Position numbers and translations under genes: made by a program. DNA of 64,000 bases from Uloborus plumipes. Its lineage: Eukaryota > Arthropoda > Arachnida > Araneae > Uloboridae. The stretch lies in contig JAXGGA010000024.1 in NCBI GenBank assembly GCA_038373865.1, forward strand, positions 186,001 to 250,000. The letters are read 5' to 3'. Below, piece after piece: positions 53,401 through 62,812 of the stretch. Position 1 is the stretch's first letter; the number at the start of each line of letters is the position of its first letter. The notes beneath the pieces were generated by a model. The model did no database searches and had not been told where the DNA came from. It was given only the letters and a program-made list of their open reading frames with translations.

Positions 53401-55718
53401 GTACTTTACCTGCGACATTTGTTAACCAAAAATTTTTTACAATATATATTTCTTATTGATAGTTTTTAAATGAAGTTTTCATGTCATATGCGGGACAAAC
53501 CCCTTAGACATGAGTTTTAAATTTCCCAATTCTAGCAAATATCCTCAAAATGTTTTATTGTAATCTTTTTAATCATATACTTTGCTCTGCTGGAAATGTT
53601 TAGTTAGCGTTACTTTTAAAAAAGAAACAAATGTTGGAGCATTGCATAGAATCTCAGTCCTGCATGTGGTAGTTCTATATTTCATTTGAAAAGTAATCTC
53701 TTAAAATATAAGCAAAACTTTTTCACTTCAGAACTCCCTCATATGATTTCTTAATCTCCAAAATCGATGCAAAATAACTTTATTTATTTTTTAGTTTGAA
53801 ATGAAATATAGAGTCGTCACGAGCAGGACAAATTGTTCACTTTTTTGTGGATAATGATTTTTTTTAACGGAATTTAGTATCAATTGCATCCATTTTTTAA
53901 TTCAATGATGTGCAAATTATAGAATACAGTACAAAATTTTATTCGACAAAAGATGTTTCTCAAACTTACAAACGGTTGAAACTCAACTAGACTGACTGCA
54001 GCAAAAACAAATGCAGTATAACAAAAATTGAAGTTGGTGTATTGTTATACACTGAAGTGACAAAAGTCATGAGATACCTCTTAATATCGTGTCGGCCCTC
54101 CTTTTGCCCGGCGAAGTGCAACAACTCGACGTAGCATGGACTCAACAAGTCGTTGGAAGTCTTCTGCAGGAATATTGAGCCATGCTGTCTCGATAGACGT
54201 CCATAATTGTGAAAGCGTTGATGGGGCAGGATTTTGGGCACGAACAGACCTCTCGATGGTGTCCCATAAATGCTCAATGGGATTCATGTCGGGCGATCTA
54301 GGTGGCCAAATCATTCGTTGGAATTGTCCAGAATTTTCTTCAAACCAATTGCGAACAGTTGTGGCCCGGTGACATGGCGCATTGTCATCCATAAAAATCC
54401 CATCGTTGTTTGGGTACATGAAGTCCATGAATGGCTGCAAGTGATCTCCAAGTAGCTGCACATAAGCATTTCCAGTCAATGTTCGGTCCAGTCGCACTAG
54501 AGGACCAAGTCCATGCCATGAAAAAACAGCCCACACCATTACGGAGCCACCACCAGCTTGAACAGTGCCTTGCTGACAGTTTGGGTCCATGGCTTCGTGG
54601 GGTCTGCGCCACACTCGAACCCTACCATCTGCTCTTACCAGCTGAAATCGTGACTCATCGGACCAGGCCACGGTTTTCCATTCATCTAGGGACCAACCGA
54701 TATGCTCACGTGCCCACGAGAGTCGCTGCAAGCGATGTCGTTCTGTCAGTAAAGGCACTCGAGTCGGTCTTCTGCTGGAATAGCCCAAGAAATCCAAATT
54801 TCTCCGCACAGTTCTAGCAGACACGTCCATTGTACGTCCCACATTGATTTCTACGGTGATTTGACGCAGTGTTGCTTGTCTGTTAGAATTTACGACTCTT
54901 TGCAGACGTCGCCGGTCTCGATCTTTAAGTGCAGGCGGTCGACCACTGCGCTGTCCATGGTGGGATGTTATGCCTGAAATTTCATACTCTCGGCACACTC
55001 TTGACACAGTGGATCTGGGAATGTTGAATTCTCTAACGATTTCCGAAATGGCATGAACCATGCGTCTAGCTCCAACTAACATTCCGCGTTCAAAGTCTGT
55101 TAATTCACGTCGTGCGGTCATCATCACGTTAAAACCTCTTCACATGAATAACTTGAACAGAAATGAAAGCTCTGTAAAAGCACTGCGCATTTATACCTGT
55201 TCTATGCGATGCTACTGCCATCTGAAAATTTGCATATTGCTATCCCATGACTTTTGTCACTTCAGTGTATGAGTGGATTGTAAGGAAAGTGAACCAAAAA
55301 CCATTTCGTCTAAATCCACTTTACGTCACATCCATCTGAATGCCGCATTTATGAGGGTAACATTTCGTTACCAAAATCTACTACGTTCAAAGCAGAAGTT
55401 GATTAAGCTGAAATTGATTTTTTTAAACTTTCCTTCTGCCCCACTCATATTTAGTCTATAAAGCATATTTTATTTTATCTATGAAAGTTGATACCACGTA
55501 TGAATGAAGTGGTTATTCCGTAACGATCTGCATTCTAACATCTCAATTTTAATTTTCAGATCATTGTTGGAGTTTTACTAATTATAAATTCAAGGTATAA
55601 CATCAACAGACCTTCACATCAAACAAGAGCAGACCTTATGAACAATTTAACTGTGATTGGAATATTTTTAATTACTGTAGTCAATGTGATTTCTTCTTCA
55701 TTTAGTGACGCATCATGA
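38356..55718 (+). CDS. Ninjurin-family membrane protein (3 coding exons)
   Basis: Coding exons 38356-38484 (43 codons), 51224-51418 (65) and 55560-55718 (52 plus TGA) join in phase 0 to give 160 residues, the usual ninjurin length. Ninjurins are small plasma-membrane proteins with two membrane spans and an extracellular amphipathic region. In vertebrates NINJ1 oligomerises to rupture the membrane in lytic cell death; insect relatives act in adhesion, tissue growth and stress responses. Residues 1-50 are a variable, Gly/Ser/acidic N-terminus. Residues 54-86 carry the signature IYSTKKTVAQGMMDLALLTA followed by NASQLK. K61 and D69 align with NINJ1 K45 and D53, which are important for assembly. 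Span 1 is about 92-118, the loop about 119-137 (RADLMNN matches the vertebrate LDFLNN), span 2 about 138-156; the C-terminus is very short. No stop, frameshift or missing conserved residue, so it appears functional. The match to the family is by recognition, not alignment software. Intron 1 (12.7 kb) and intron 2 (4.1 kb) are full of transposons. Confidence 0.9.
38754..39105. mobile_element. CACTG-ended repeat element, copy A
   Basis: Begins CACTGCAAAAAAAAATAACTG and ends TTATTTTTTACAGTG, flanked by TA (38752-38753, 39106-39107). The interior is a run of CAGTTTATTACTGTAAAATT-type phrases interspersed with GCAATTTTACAG, i.e. short palindromic words. Four copies of this family are in the window. 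Non-coding. Confidence 0.78.
39502..39612. mobile_element. ~105-bp MITE (CCCAGGTAACACA end), copy 1
   Basis: CCCAGGTAACACAAATAACC to GTGTGCTACTTGGGC forms inverted ends around an AACGTTTTATAAACGTTTTT palindrome. A close direct copy is at 40914-41022. Confidence 0.6.
39712..40512 (+). mobile_element. Non-autonomous Helitron
   Basis: Starts TCTATATATATAAAAGAAAG with TC after an A, and ends GGGTCAGCTAG before a T, i.e. inserted between A and T with the CTAG 3' end of Helitrons. Just before the end, GGCGGAAC and GTTCGCC can pair in a short hairpin (loop near 40490). No Rep or helicase coding. A 65-codon open frame on the minus strand (40135-40332) is unassigned and may be captured or random. Confidence 0.82.
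40914..41022. mobile_element. ~105-bp MITE (CCCAGGTAGCACA end), copy 2
   Basis: Direct-orientation copy of 39502-39612, with the same palindromic centre. It is followed immediately by a GCAGCTAG word (41041-41048) that resembles a Helitron 3' end, so it may sit inside an older Helitron remnant. Confidence 0.6.
41071..41397. mobile_element. pogo/Tigger-like MITE
   Basis: TA-flanked (41069-41070, 41398-41399). Left end CAGTAGAACGTAAATAATC; right end complement CAGTAAACTCTTATTAATC then CGGACT. The CAGTA..AC followed by a TTAATCCG-type phrase resembles pogo/Tigger termini. Non-coding, 327 bp. Confidence 0.6.
44200..44655. repeat. 16-bp minisatellite (GGTCCAAAATGTCGCC)
   Basis: More than 25 units of AAAATGTCGCCGGTCC with 15-18 base length variants, ending in diverged units. 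It keeps several overlapping frames open on both strands (MSRPKCRGQNV-type on +, RRHFGLATFW-type on -), but the frames shift with unit length, so I do not call a gene. Confidence 0.93.
45421..46477. mobile_element. hAT-type element with CATCGATGTTTT repeats
   Basis: Inverted ends TAGGGCTGCGACATCGATG and the complement of TAGGGGTGCGACATCGAAGG. Flanks GTTCAGAC (45413-45420) and GTTCAGAT (46478-46485) agree at 7 of 8. Both ends carry clusters of CATCGATGTTTT palindromic words. Internal direct duplication of about 112 bases (about 45996-46107 and 46148-46259). Non-coding, 1057 bp. Confidence 0.8.
46891..47850. mobile_element. CACTG-ended repeat element, copy B, split by a hAT-type insertion
   Basis: Sequence 46891-46951 plus 47702-47850 forms one member of the CACTG family in the orientation opposite to copy A. 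It ends TTTTTTCTGCAGTG before TA (47851-47852). The middle is occupied by the element at 46952-47701. The left terminus is decayed. Confidence 0.72.
46952..47701. mobile_element. hAT-type element (TAGGGATGCACCGAT ends), 750 bp
   Basis: Ends TAGGGATGCACCGAT and the complement of TGGGGATGCACCGATTAATC with perfect 8-bp duplications GTAATAAG (46944-46951, 47702-47709). Subterminal CCGATTAATCGG palindromes at both ends. Contains a 41-bp direct tandem duplication near 47500-47582 (AAGGATCATTATTAATG twice). Non-coding. Confidence 0.87.
48240..50522. repeat. Long diverged inverted repeat with ~1.5-kb spacer
   Basis: 48240-48625 and 50130-50522 are inverted, diverged copies. Examples: ATGGAAAGCAGAGAGCTTT (48603-48621) against AAAGCTCTCTGCTTTCC (50171-50187), and ACCAGGAAAGTAC near 48267 against GTACTTTCCTGGT near 50501. 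The spacer contains G/C-homopolymer-rich non-coding DNA. Probably an old foldback-type transposon; the ends are not defined. Confidence 0.6.
50528..51177. mobile_element. 650-bp palindromic MITE, copy 2
   Basis: Same structure as 878-1526: CAGGGTGTCCACTCCAATCG at the left, its complement at the right, TA flanks (50526-50527, 51178-51179), arms of about 310 bases. The central few tens of bases differ from copy 1 (only one TGACGTCA retained). It abuts the inverted repeat at 50522 and ends just before ninjurin exon 2. Confidence 0.88.
51224..51418 (+). CDS. Ninjurin exon 2
   Basis: Acceptor TTTTTCAG at 51216-51223, donor GTAAGT at 51419. 65 codons in phase 0 from SLRKARKPLDNN through the conserved KKTVAQGMMDLALL and NASQLK segments to ISISIALQ, the first half of membrane span 1. 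The exon boundary within span 1, after a Gln, is consistent with the IALQ/IIVGVLL join. Confidence 0.92.
52064..52374. mobile_element. CACTG-ended repeat element, copy C
   Basis: Starts CACTGAACTGTTGTTTTGAC, ends TTATTTTTTTACAGT, with TA at both flanks. The interior is almost entirely CAGTTTATTACTGTAAAATT phrases, the most regular array of the four copies. Confidence 0.72.
54050..55267 (-). mobile_element. Tc1/mariner element, apparently complete
   Basis: Inverted ends CACTGAAGTGACAAAAGTCA (27 bases with one mismatch, continuing TG(A/G)GATA) flanked by TA (54048-54049, 55268-55269). 1218 bp with a single uninterrupted transposase gene on the minus strand. The near-perfect ends and open frame suggest recent insertion, here into intron 2 of the ninjurin gene in antisense orientation. 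Confidence 0.93.
54081..55127 (-). CDS. Tc1/mariner transposase, DD36E spacing
   Basis: 348-residue cut-and-paste transposase that would bind the element's inverted ends and insert at TA. Two helix-turn-helix segments (about 10-50, with IPRSTVSRVCREY, and about 65-115) are separated by an SGRPP linker resembling the GRPR hook. Catalytic residues are D157 in WSDESRF, D248 in MDDNAPCHRA and E285 in SPDMNPIEHLWD. I count 36 residues between the second Asp and the Glu, so DD36E rather than the classical DD34E of Tc1; DD36E matches the Incomer-type group described in animals. A glycine-rich box, AGGGSVMVWA, lies at about 191-200. No stop or frameshift, length normal for the family, so probably capable of activity. 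The stop codon is only about 30 bases from the element's left end. The first of three Met codons (MMMTARREL) was taken as start. Confidence 0.93.
   Translation of the reverse strand: MMMTARRELTDFERGMLVGARRMVHAISEIVREFNIPRSTVSRVCREYEISGITSHHGQRSGRPPALKDRDRRRLQRVVNSNRQATLRQITVEINVGRTMDVSARTVRRNLDFLGYSSRRPTRVPLLTERHRLQRLSWAREHIGWSLDEWKTVAWSDESRFQLVRADGRVRVWRRPHEAMDPNCQQGTVQAGGGSVMVWAVFSWHGLGPLVRLDRTLTGNAYVQLLGDHLQPFMDFMYPNNDGIFMDDNAPCHRATTVRNWFEENSGQFQRMIWPPRSPDMNPIEHLWDTIERSVRAQNPAPSTLSQLWTSIETAWLNIPAEDFQRLVESMLRRVVALRRAKGGPTRY
55560..55718 (+). CDS. Ninjurin exon 3 (last coding exon)
   Basis: Acceptor AATTTTCAG ending at 55559; 52 codons and TGA (55716-55718). Gives IIVGVLLIINSRYN (rest of span 1), a polar loop, RADLMNNL, then span 2 IGIFLITVVNVISSSF. 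It matches the ninjurin C-terminal half, but with almost no tail after span 2. Confidence 0.92.
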   Translation: MIVGVLLIINSRYNINRPSHQTRADLMNNLTVIGIFLITVVNVISSSFSDAS

Positions 55719-55871
55719 CGAAGAAGCTTGAAATGTGTATTTTCAATTGTTGATTAAAAATAATATATATGATTGAAAATTTTGATTAAAAAAATAATAA
55801 CATGTGAACATTTCAGTGCCACATGATAACTATTAACAGGACAGAGTGAATTGGAAAAATAAGCAAATCAT

Positions 55872-55935
55872 AATAAATCTCATCGAATCTGATTGAATCA
55901 TCAAGTCGTGTTTATGTAATTTGTAGTAGAATAAA
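55872..55935 (+). terminator. Candidate polyadenylation signals of the ninjurin gene
   Basis: AATAAA at 55872-55877 and again at 55930-55935, within 220 bases after the stop codon. Which is used cannot be told from sequence. Confidence 0.5.
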
Positions 55936-55939
55936 TGAT

Positions 55940-58240
55940 TGTGTAATATTTAGATTGACTTCCAAGTTTGTACATATTTATTAAAATATGCTATTTGTTA
56001 GATGTGATAATTTTGTTACATACAGAATTGTGATAAAGTCTAAACTTAGGTTTGAAATGTTTCAGTAGCATATAAATAATATTCTTTTGGCGTTGACACG
56101 AATTTTAACGAAACAATAGTTGTTGAAAATATCTTAAGGCTCTTATTACTGCGTCGCTGCTCTGGTACTAATCGCACACTTAGGAATGAATTGCACGGGG
56201 CCTCTGTAATCTAAGACTAAGGTGACCATTTATTGTCTTTCCTTCAAAACGAGACATTTAACAATTTTAGACAACTGTGTGTATATTAGGGTTCATCGAA
56301 AAAAAAAAAACGTTTTTTTTTATTTAATATCAAATAACCGTTTGTGTGGAAAAGCTGTCTTAAGCTTTGGGCTTTGAGTTAATAAATTCAAATATATCCA
56401 CTAGCATTTAACATTTTTGGTGTTTCTAATTTTTTAAATTACAGTAAACATCGGTCAAATATTTTAAACAAAAGCTGAGTTTTTAAGCATATAATGATCA
56501 GAAATGCGAATGAAAAGACATACCCTTTTTATTATTATTATTAAATGGTATTACGTAAATCACTTTCTTTAGCCTTATAACTTTTGAAAAAGTACCTATT
56601 AACGAATATTAAAAGTATAAAATTGTATAAGCTTATTTTACAAAAAAAAAAAAAAAAAAACCTATTATTGTTTTTATAAACATAAATCAAAATTATTTTT
56701 ATAAACTTATGATTTTATAACTTAAGCTTTGCAATTTTATTAAGTTAATGGCGACATAAGTTGTTTACGTCACGCTAAATGCATAAATTTTGAGCAATTT
56801 GAAAAAAAAAGTTACTTGGATTAGTTATAACGTTTTGAACAGTTTTTTAAGCGCTACGAGAAGTAAAACAAATTTTATAGGTATAAGAAGTTTTTTCAAT
56901 TTATCGTAGAAACTCATTCTTGTCTTCTTCATAACGCACCTTTTAAAGAAACAGTTTAATCTTAATTTTGTAGTAAGATATATTGTAAATTGGGGTTAAA
57001 AATGTTTGTTCGCGTTTAAACACCTCTTCAGCTGAATACGCACTAGATTGCGGAATCTTACTTATTGAACGTGTCGTTGCATCTAATGCAGTGAAAAGAA
57101 AGCACAAGTCTTAACAGTGAAGCATAAACAAATTCTCGAACAAAAGCTGAAAAATGCGAGTTTTGCCTTATTTTTTTTATAACTGCCATGGATATTAATG
57201 TTAATACAAATCCACGGTCAATAAATCATTTAACACTTAAAATCGTGGAAAATGCTTCATTTAGCTGGGGGAACTGTAATTCATTTCGCGGTATTCAAGA
57301 ATTCAGTACGGATCGCCTTTCTTTAAAATCCACCCTAATGATTTCTTTTGTTTAGTTTGTTTTCTTTCTTATTTCTGAACTTGCAAAAGCCATCGCGTGT
57401 CAGTTTAAAAAGAAAGGTTCGAGGTGCAATTTGCGTTCTTTAGAAAACTATAAGCTCTCCACACGATGAACAGTTTAGAGCTCTCCATTTTAGTATTTCT
57501 AATGAGAATTAACTAGCATTCCAGACAGACTGTCTGTAACGCTACTTGATTCCATCGCTTTGCGATAAAGTCGTCTATTTTCTGGGTACTTTAAGAGGAG
57601 ATCTCTGAATAGATGTTTAATGGAGCATTTCCCAGCCGTTTGATGTTATTGGTAAATGATAAGGTGGTCTAAATATAGTTGATTAGAGTCTACACCATGA
57701 AGACCTGTGAATAATGACAGACTAAATATTGAAAAGACCGAAAACTGTGAGTTTGGTGAATTTAGTACCAGAATGTCTGACAAGATTTTCCTTCGATTTT
57801 AACACCACATCAAATAGCTTAACATTATTTGATTGCACACAAAAAAAAAAAAAAAAAACTTTTTCTAACTGAAATGACGTGTTGGGGAAAAAAAACTTTC
57901 AACTTTAGTTGTCTCAGGTTTCACACTATCATTTTTTTGTTATTTCAAACGCTAAGACGTTCTCTCTCTTTGACGTTCCTTTTTTTTTAATTTGTGTGTG
58001 TGTCAGGACTGCTTAACTGAACAATAAAAGGTATTTTAAACCTCCCACTCTTAAATAAAAATATGCTCTGACAATTCCTTACCTGGAATGTGCGAGCCTA
58101 TTCGCATTGTAGTAAAAAGGTTTTGTTTTAGCCAATTAAAAAAACTTGAAACTTTAGTTGAAGCATATTCGTGGAATGTATTTATAAAGATATAAAGTAT
58201 ACGTTGATATACAAAAGTATACAACAAAACAACTCACGTA
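55940..58240. other. Intergenic, no gene seen
   Basis: AT-rich with poly-A/T runs (56300, 56642, 57840). No domain, inverted repeat or splice-bounded exon recognised. Confidence 0.5.
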
Positions 58241-58242
58241 TA

Positions 58243-59528
58243 GGGGAGAGTGGTTATGAATGGGCCACTTTTTGGTTTTGAATTTTTGTAATTTTTTCTA
58301 GCACTTTATTTTAACTCTAAATTGGTGTTTAAGTTACTTTACTTATCTGGCTATCTGAAAAAGTCATAAAAGTTGGATTAGCACCTGTCTATAATGAATT
58401 ATAATAGAAAATAAAAATTTTGAAATTTGGCCCATTCAACCCCATCTATGGGGTTGAATGGGCCATCGAAGGTAATGAATGGGCCACTAAATGAATTCAA
58501 TGAAAACATGTGGATTTAATCTTTTATTTGCTGAATATGACAAAATAAATGTGGCACTTGACATGATGATACAAAATCATACTGATTTAAAATTATATAA
58601 ACATCAAAACTGATGCAATTAAAATAAAACTGATGCATACCAATTGTAGCAGAAAAATGACTAAATAATGAGATTGTAAGAAATAAATAACATCAAATAT
58701 ATATAAAAAAAATAACAGATAATACACACTATGATTTAACAAAATTTATATATTTCAAAAATAATATTAAAAATCACTTTCAAAAACTTCATCTTCATTT
58801 TCAAACTTGTCAAAATTCAAATTTTTTTTTTAATTTACTAGACATCGGGAATAAGAAATATCTAACTTAAGTTACCAAGAAAGAAAATGAAATTGTACTG
58901 TGAGGAATATAATATGAAGGAGAGAGGGGGCTTTTTCAAGCCACGCACTGCGACCAGAGGTCTATTGTACTATAGGAATATAATATAGATCTGCAAATTA
59001 TATTTAGAAGTTACTACAAACCTATTTTGACGACAGTAATCTTAATCTATCTATGACAGTCAGTTGTGTTTCATATTAATGCGAAAACCCAAAGAAAAGG
59101 AAGAAAAACAATATTTAGGTGGCCCATTCATTACCATGACATAGTGGCCCATTTAGCCCCACCTATACTTTTGGAATACATTTAGGTTTTTTGAGTACAT
59201 TGAATTTAGATAACATCAAAATACATCTTAAGATTAGTTTATAGATATTTAAAGACTAGCTTATACATATGTATGCAGTGAAATACTTGGTACATTTTAG
59301 CTAGGAAATGTTTTACTAAAAAGGGAAAAACTTACTTTTCAGTCAGATTCTTGACCAAGCCACTTTAGTTTGAAAATGGCTCAGCGCAAAGGAATGAAAA
59401 TTGGATGAGTTTAGTAGAACAAATAGCTACATCTATTGGTGGCATCAAAAAAAAAATCATGCAGATACTTTTTCATATTTTGTTAGTGGCCCATTCATCA
59501 CCATGGCCCATTCATTACCACTCTCCCC
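58243..59528. mobile_element. TA-flanked element with AATGGGCCA repeats
   Basis: Inverted ends GGGGAGAGTGGTTATGAATG and the complement of GGGGAGAGTGGTAATGAATG, continuing GGGCCA; TA on both sides (58241-58242, 59529-59530). The word AATGGGCCA or its complement TGGCCCATT recurs at about 58259, 58429, 58457, 58478, 59121, 59146, 59487 and 59503, clustered in both ends. No transposase remnant recognised. Superfamily uncertain; TA target suggests mariner-like or related. Confidence 0.78.
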
Positions 59529-59530
59529 TA

Positions 59531-60370
59531 CATTTGTTTTCACGTAGTAAACGTATTTACGTGAACTTTGAAGCGTTTAAAAATTCATGAAATACAGAAA
59601 CTGAAAAACACATCCTTCTTCCAAGTAGACTTGAACTACCAATGTTTCGTAAAACTGCCGATTGCGCAACGGAAGCTTCGCTAAAGATGAATTTTTGTAA
59701 TGTTTTATGTGAAGAAATCTCTTTGCATGCGTAACAAATGTAGAGGGTGCAGTGTTTTTTTTTTTTTCAGTTCTTTCCAACCGCACAGCATCCCATAAAA
59801 ACATAGCTACAAAATTTCAGTTCCGTGTTTTTATAAAAATGTACGAAACACTTTTGACGACTCCCGTAGAACTGGCGTTAAAATGAGTGAAATGAAAAGT
59901 CATGCGTAAGAGTTTTTATCACCACCGATGTCTCTTCAATTTAACAACTATTATTCAAATTTATTTACTCATTTATGTTAGTCCAGTTGCGTACGTACCT
60001 GGTTCAATGTTTGATTAGAAAAATAAAAATAAGTTTTAGGGAAACTACGCAAGCGCTCGCTTAATGACAAAAACACTCACATTCGAGAAAAAAAAAAAGT
60101 CCGCAATCAAAGAAAAATCCTTGCGAAACACCCGGCAAGAAAATTAGAAATCAGAGGAAAGCAGAGCACTCCCCCAGCGTAGAGTACCAGTTATACCCCC
60201 TCCCTTTCCCCCATCTTGATTATAGTACTTTTTCCCTAAGCAAGTTTTGGAGGTTTACTGACCTTACTACCAAAACTAAGAAATTTCTGAGATTATTTAC
60301 TTTTTTGTTTTCATTTTTATGTTGATTATTTCTTTTGTACAATGCATGAGAGTCACCAATTTGTGTAGAA
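59531..60370. other. Intergenic, no gene seen
   Basis: Short C-rich stretch near 60196-60212; otherwise AT-rich with nothing recognisable. Confidence 0.5.
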
Positions 60371-60376
60371 TTGCAC

Positions 60377-61218
60377 AATTCCACTTTATTTGCTCATTTA
60401 GTTTTGGTGAACTGATTCAGGTTGTTGCAGGTTTTGATGCATACCTTTATTAATGCTCATTCTAAACTTATTTGAGTGCAATTGAAGTGCTCGAAAGATG
60501 AAGGGTTTATGGTGACAAAAACAAAATTTCGAGTAATTAAAGTTCAAAGTTTTATTGCTGCTGTCGTTGCAGCTTTTTCAATTTTTGGTTTTGTCGTTAA
60601 GTGAGAGTATGAAGTTGGTCGAATGACATCTACTTTTTGTTGTAGTACTAAGTTTTATTTGCTTCTCTGTATCTATCGCTTACATTGTCCTGAGTGTATT
60701 TTCAAAAAAAAAAAAAAACTGCAATATAGCCCCTTTCATCCTCCAAACCCTTCTATTATGATTATTTCCTTGTAATAAAGTTCTATTTTTCTATCTTTAT
60801 GGGGTTTGTTAAACCAATTTACAAGACATCCGTTCAGTAGCATGTGATGCAAAAATTGTAATTAACTTTTTCTTTCACTACATTGTGTGTCTAAATGTTT
60901 AGAGATTTTAAAAATAGTCTCACAATTGCACTTTATTTGCTCATTCGCTTTTGGTGAACTGATGCAGTTGTTGCAGTTTTTGAAGCATACCTTTATCCTT
61001 TATCAATTATCATTCAAAACTTAGTTGACTGCAGTTATGATACATAAAATACATACATTATGATTATTCAATTGTAGTAGTTCGAGTTTTCTAATTTTAC
61101 GGGGTTTATTAAACCCATTTAAACAAGATCACCGTTCAGTACCATGCGATACAAAAATAGTAATTAAATTTCTCTTTCACTACATTTTGTGTCTATGTGT
61201 TTAGAGGTTTTAAAAATT
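60377..61218 (+). repeat. Two interleaved duplicated blocks (A-B-A'-B')
   Basis: Block A (60377-60480, CACTTTATTTGCTCATT then TTTTGGTGAACTGAT) recurs at about 60925-61040. Block B (60797-60916, GGGGTTTGTTAAACC then TCTTTCACTACATT) recurs at about 61096-61218. The copies are diverged. The stretch between A and B (60540-60780) is the same repeat as 4545-4795 in opposite orientation. Probably part of one larger unrecognised repeat. Confidence 0.68.
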
Positions 61219-62433
61219 GTAGCTAGTTCCATTGTCTTCGTCGTACACGGTGAGAAAAATAAATTAAAGAGAGAAGCCAGAAAATTCTCAAGATATTCTG
61301 AGAAAGTCTTTTCATTCGTTCATAAATGCAATCTACTGCACAAAACTGAAACCTTTAAAATTACTGACAATGTATAAAAAAAGTTATTCCTTTTTTCGCA
61401 TTTTAAGGCTTGCAGCAATTTCCTGAACTGCCTGCACACTTGCTGTAAAGGAAAACAATTAAATTGCTCCTTAAAATACTATTGATTCTGTGTAACTTCT
61501 AGAAGTTTTAAGATACGAATTGAATGTAAATAGAACTGATTATACTATGTCCTTAAATATAATTGATTTGTTTTCAAGGATATCCTAGACACATTCTTTT
61601 CTTTTAATCTCTTTTTGTAACTTCCTTTTTTTAACTTTCTCCAAAAAACTAATTTTAACCAATGTTCCACGGGTAGTTTCTTAAAATTAATTGTTGTTAA
61701 ATTACGTGCACGGTTCATTAAGTAACAAATCAACACCAACAACAACAACAAAAAAAGTCTTCTAAACCTTTAGCGTGCCCATTTTAAAATACTTTTGCTT
61801 ATTTGCTGTATCTATCAACTGACAAAAAAATCTGAATTCAGATTTTCAGCACTGTTATGAATGTATTTTTCAGCCTTTTGGGAGCCATTTCTTATGGACA
61901 TCTGGTTTACATGTTGTACTATATAAGGAGCAAAAAATCAAAAAATACTGAATATACTGAACTTTAGTTTATGAGTTAATGTTTTAATCTCTTAGATTTC
62001 TACCAAAGAAGACGCTTCCGAAGCCGACATACAGATACTTCACTTTATGTTCTTCCAACCCAAAGCTATTTTTGAATGATAGCCAAAAATATTTTTATAT
62101 TACACATAGAAAAGTGCAAAATATTTTTTTAAGTACCTTATTTTTTTTTGTTTTTGAAAAAGAAATAGAAAAAAAAAAACGGTGCCTTCTAGAGGAGCAA
62201 CTTTAAAATCAGAAGAAAAAAGGTTCAAGTGAGAAACTTAAACCTTCTCATATGGAAACAAACAATATTTAAAGAATTCAGCAGCATGCTTCTGAATTTT
62301 CTACGATAAAAATGATTTAAAATAAAGACACTTCCCAATGCTCATGTGCGTGATTTTTTTCCTAGAAAAACTTAGGTTCATTTGACTGTAAACCATCTAT
62401 AAATAAAAATCTGCAAAAGAAATTCTCTTTTCA
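61219..62433. other. Intergenic, no gene seen
   Basis: AT-rich, no recognisable coding sequence or element ends. Confidence 0.5.
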
Positions 62434-62812
62434 CACTGCAAAAAATAATCTATTGTTTTTACAGTATAATACTGGCAGCTAAGGTTCCAGTTCAAAACTA
62501 TAAAAGCGCAGTAATAAACTGTAAAACCAGCAATTTTACAGTTTATTAAAGTTAGCAATTTTACATTTTATTAAAGTTAGCAATTTTACAGTTTATTGCC
62601 ATAAACTTAGCTGTAGTATACTGTAAAAACAACAGTATAATACTGGTAGCACAGGTTGTAGTTTAAAACTGTAAAACGCACAGTAACAAACTGTTAAACT
62701 AGCAATTTTACAGTTTACTACTTTAAAATTAGTAATTTTGCAGTTTATTACTGTAAAATTACGATAAATTAGCTGCATTATACTGTAAAAACAACATTTA
62801 TTTTTTATAGTG
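62434..62812. mobile_element. CACTG-ended repeat element, copy D
   Basis: Starts CACTGCAAAAAATAATCTAT, ends TTATTTTTTATAGTG. Same CAGTTTATTACTGTAAAATT filling as the other copies, here as two consecutive half-elements separated by CTGTAAAAACAACAGTATAA. TA flanks are not preserved. Confidence 0.7.

Larger units (their letters stand above)
51419..55559 (+). other. Ninjurin intron 2
   Basis: GTAAGT to TTTTCAG. Contains ATT/ATA microsatellite stretches (51485-51525, 51690-51718), the CACTG element copy C and the Tc1/mariner element. 52380-54040 shows nothing else recognisable. Confidence 0.85.

Noticed and set aside
54136..54817. Plus-strand open frames opposite the Tc1/mariner transposase
   Set aside because: Antisense shadows of a well-supported transposase gene.
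59600..59700. Looked for a tRNA-like fold around GCGCAACGGAAGC
   Set aside because: No A/B-box pair and no cloverleaf could be drawn.
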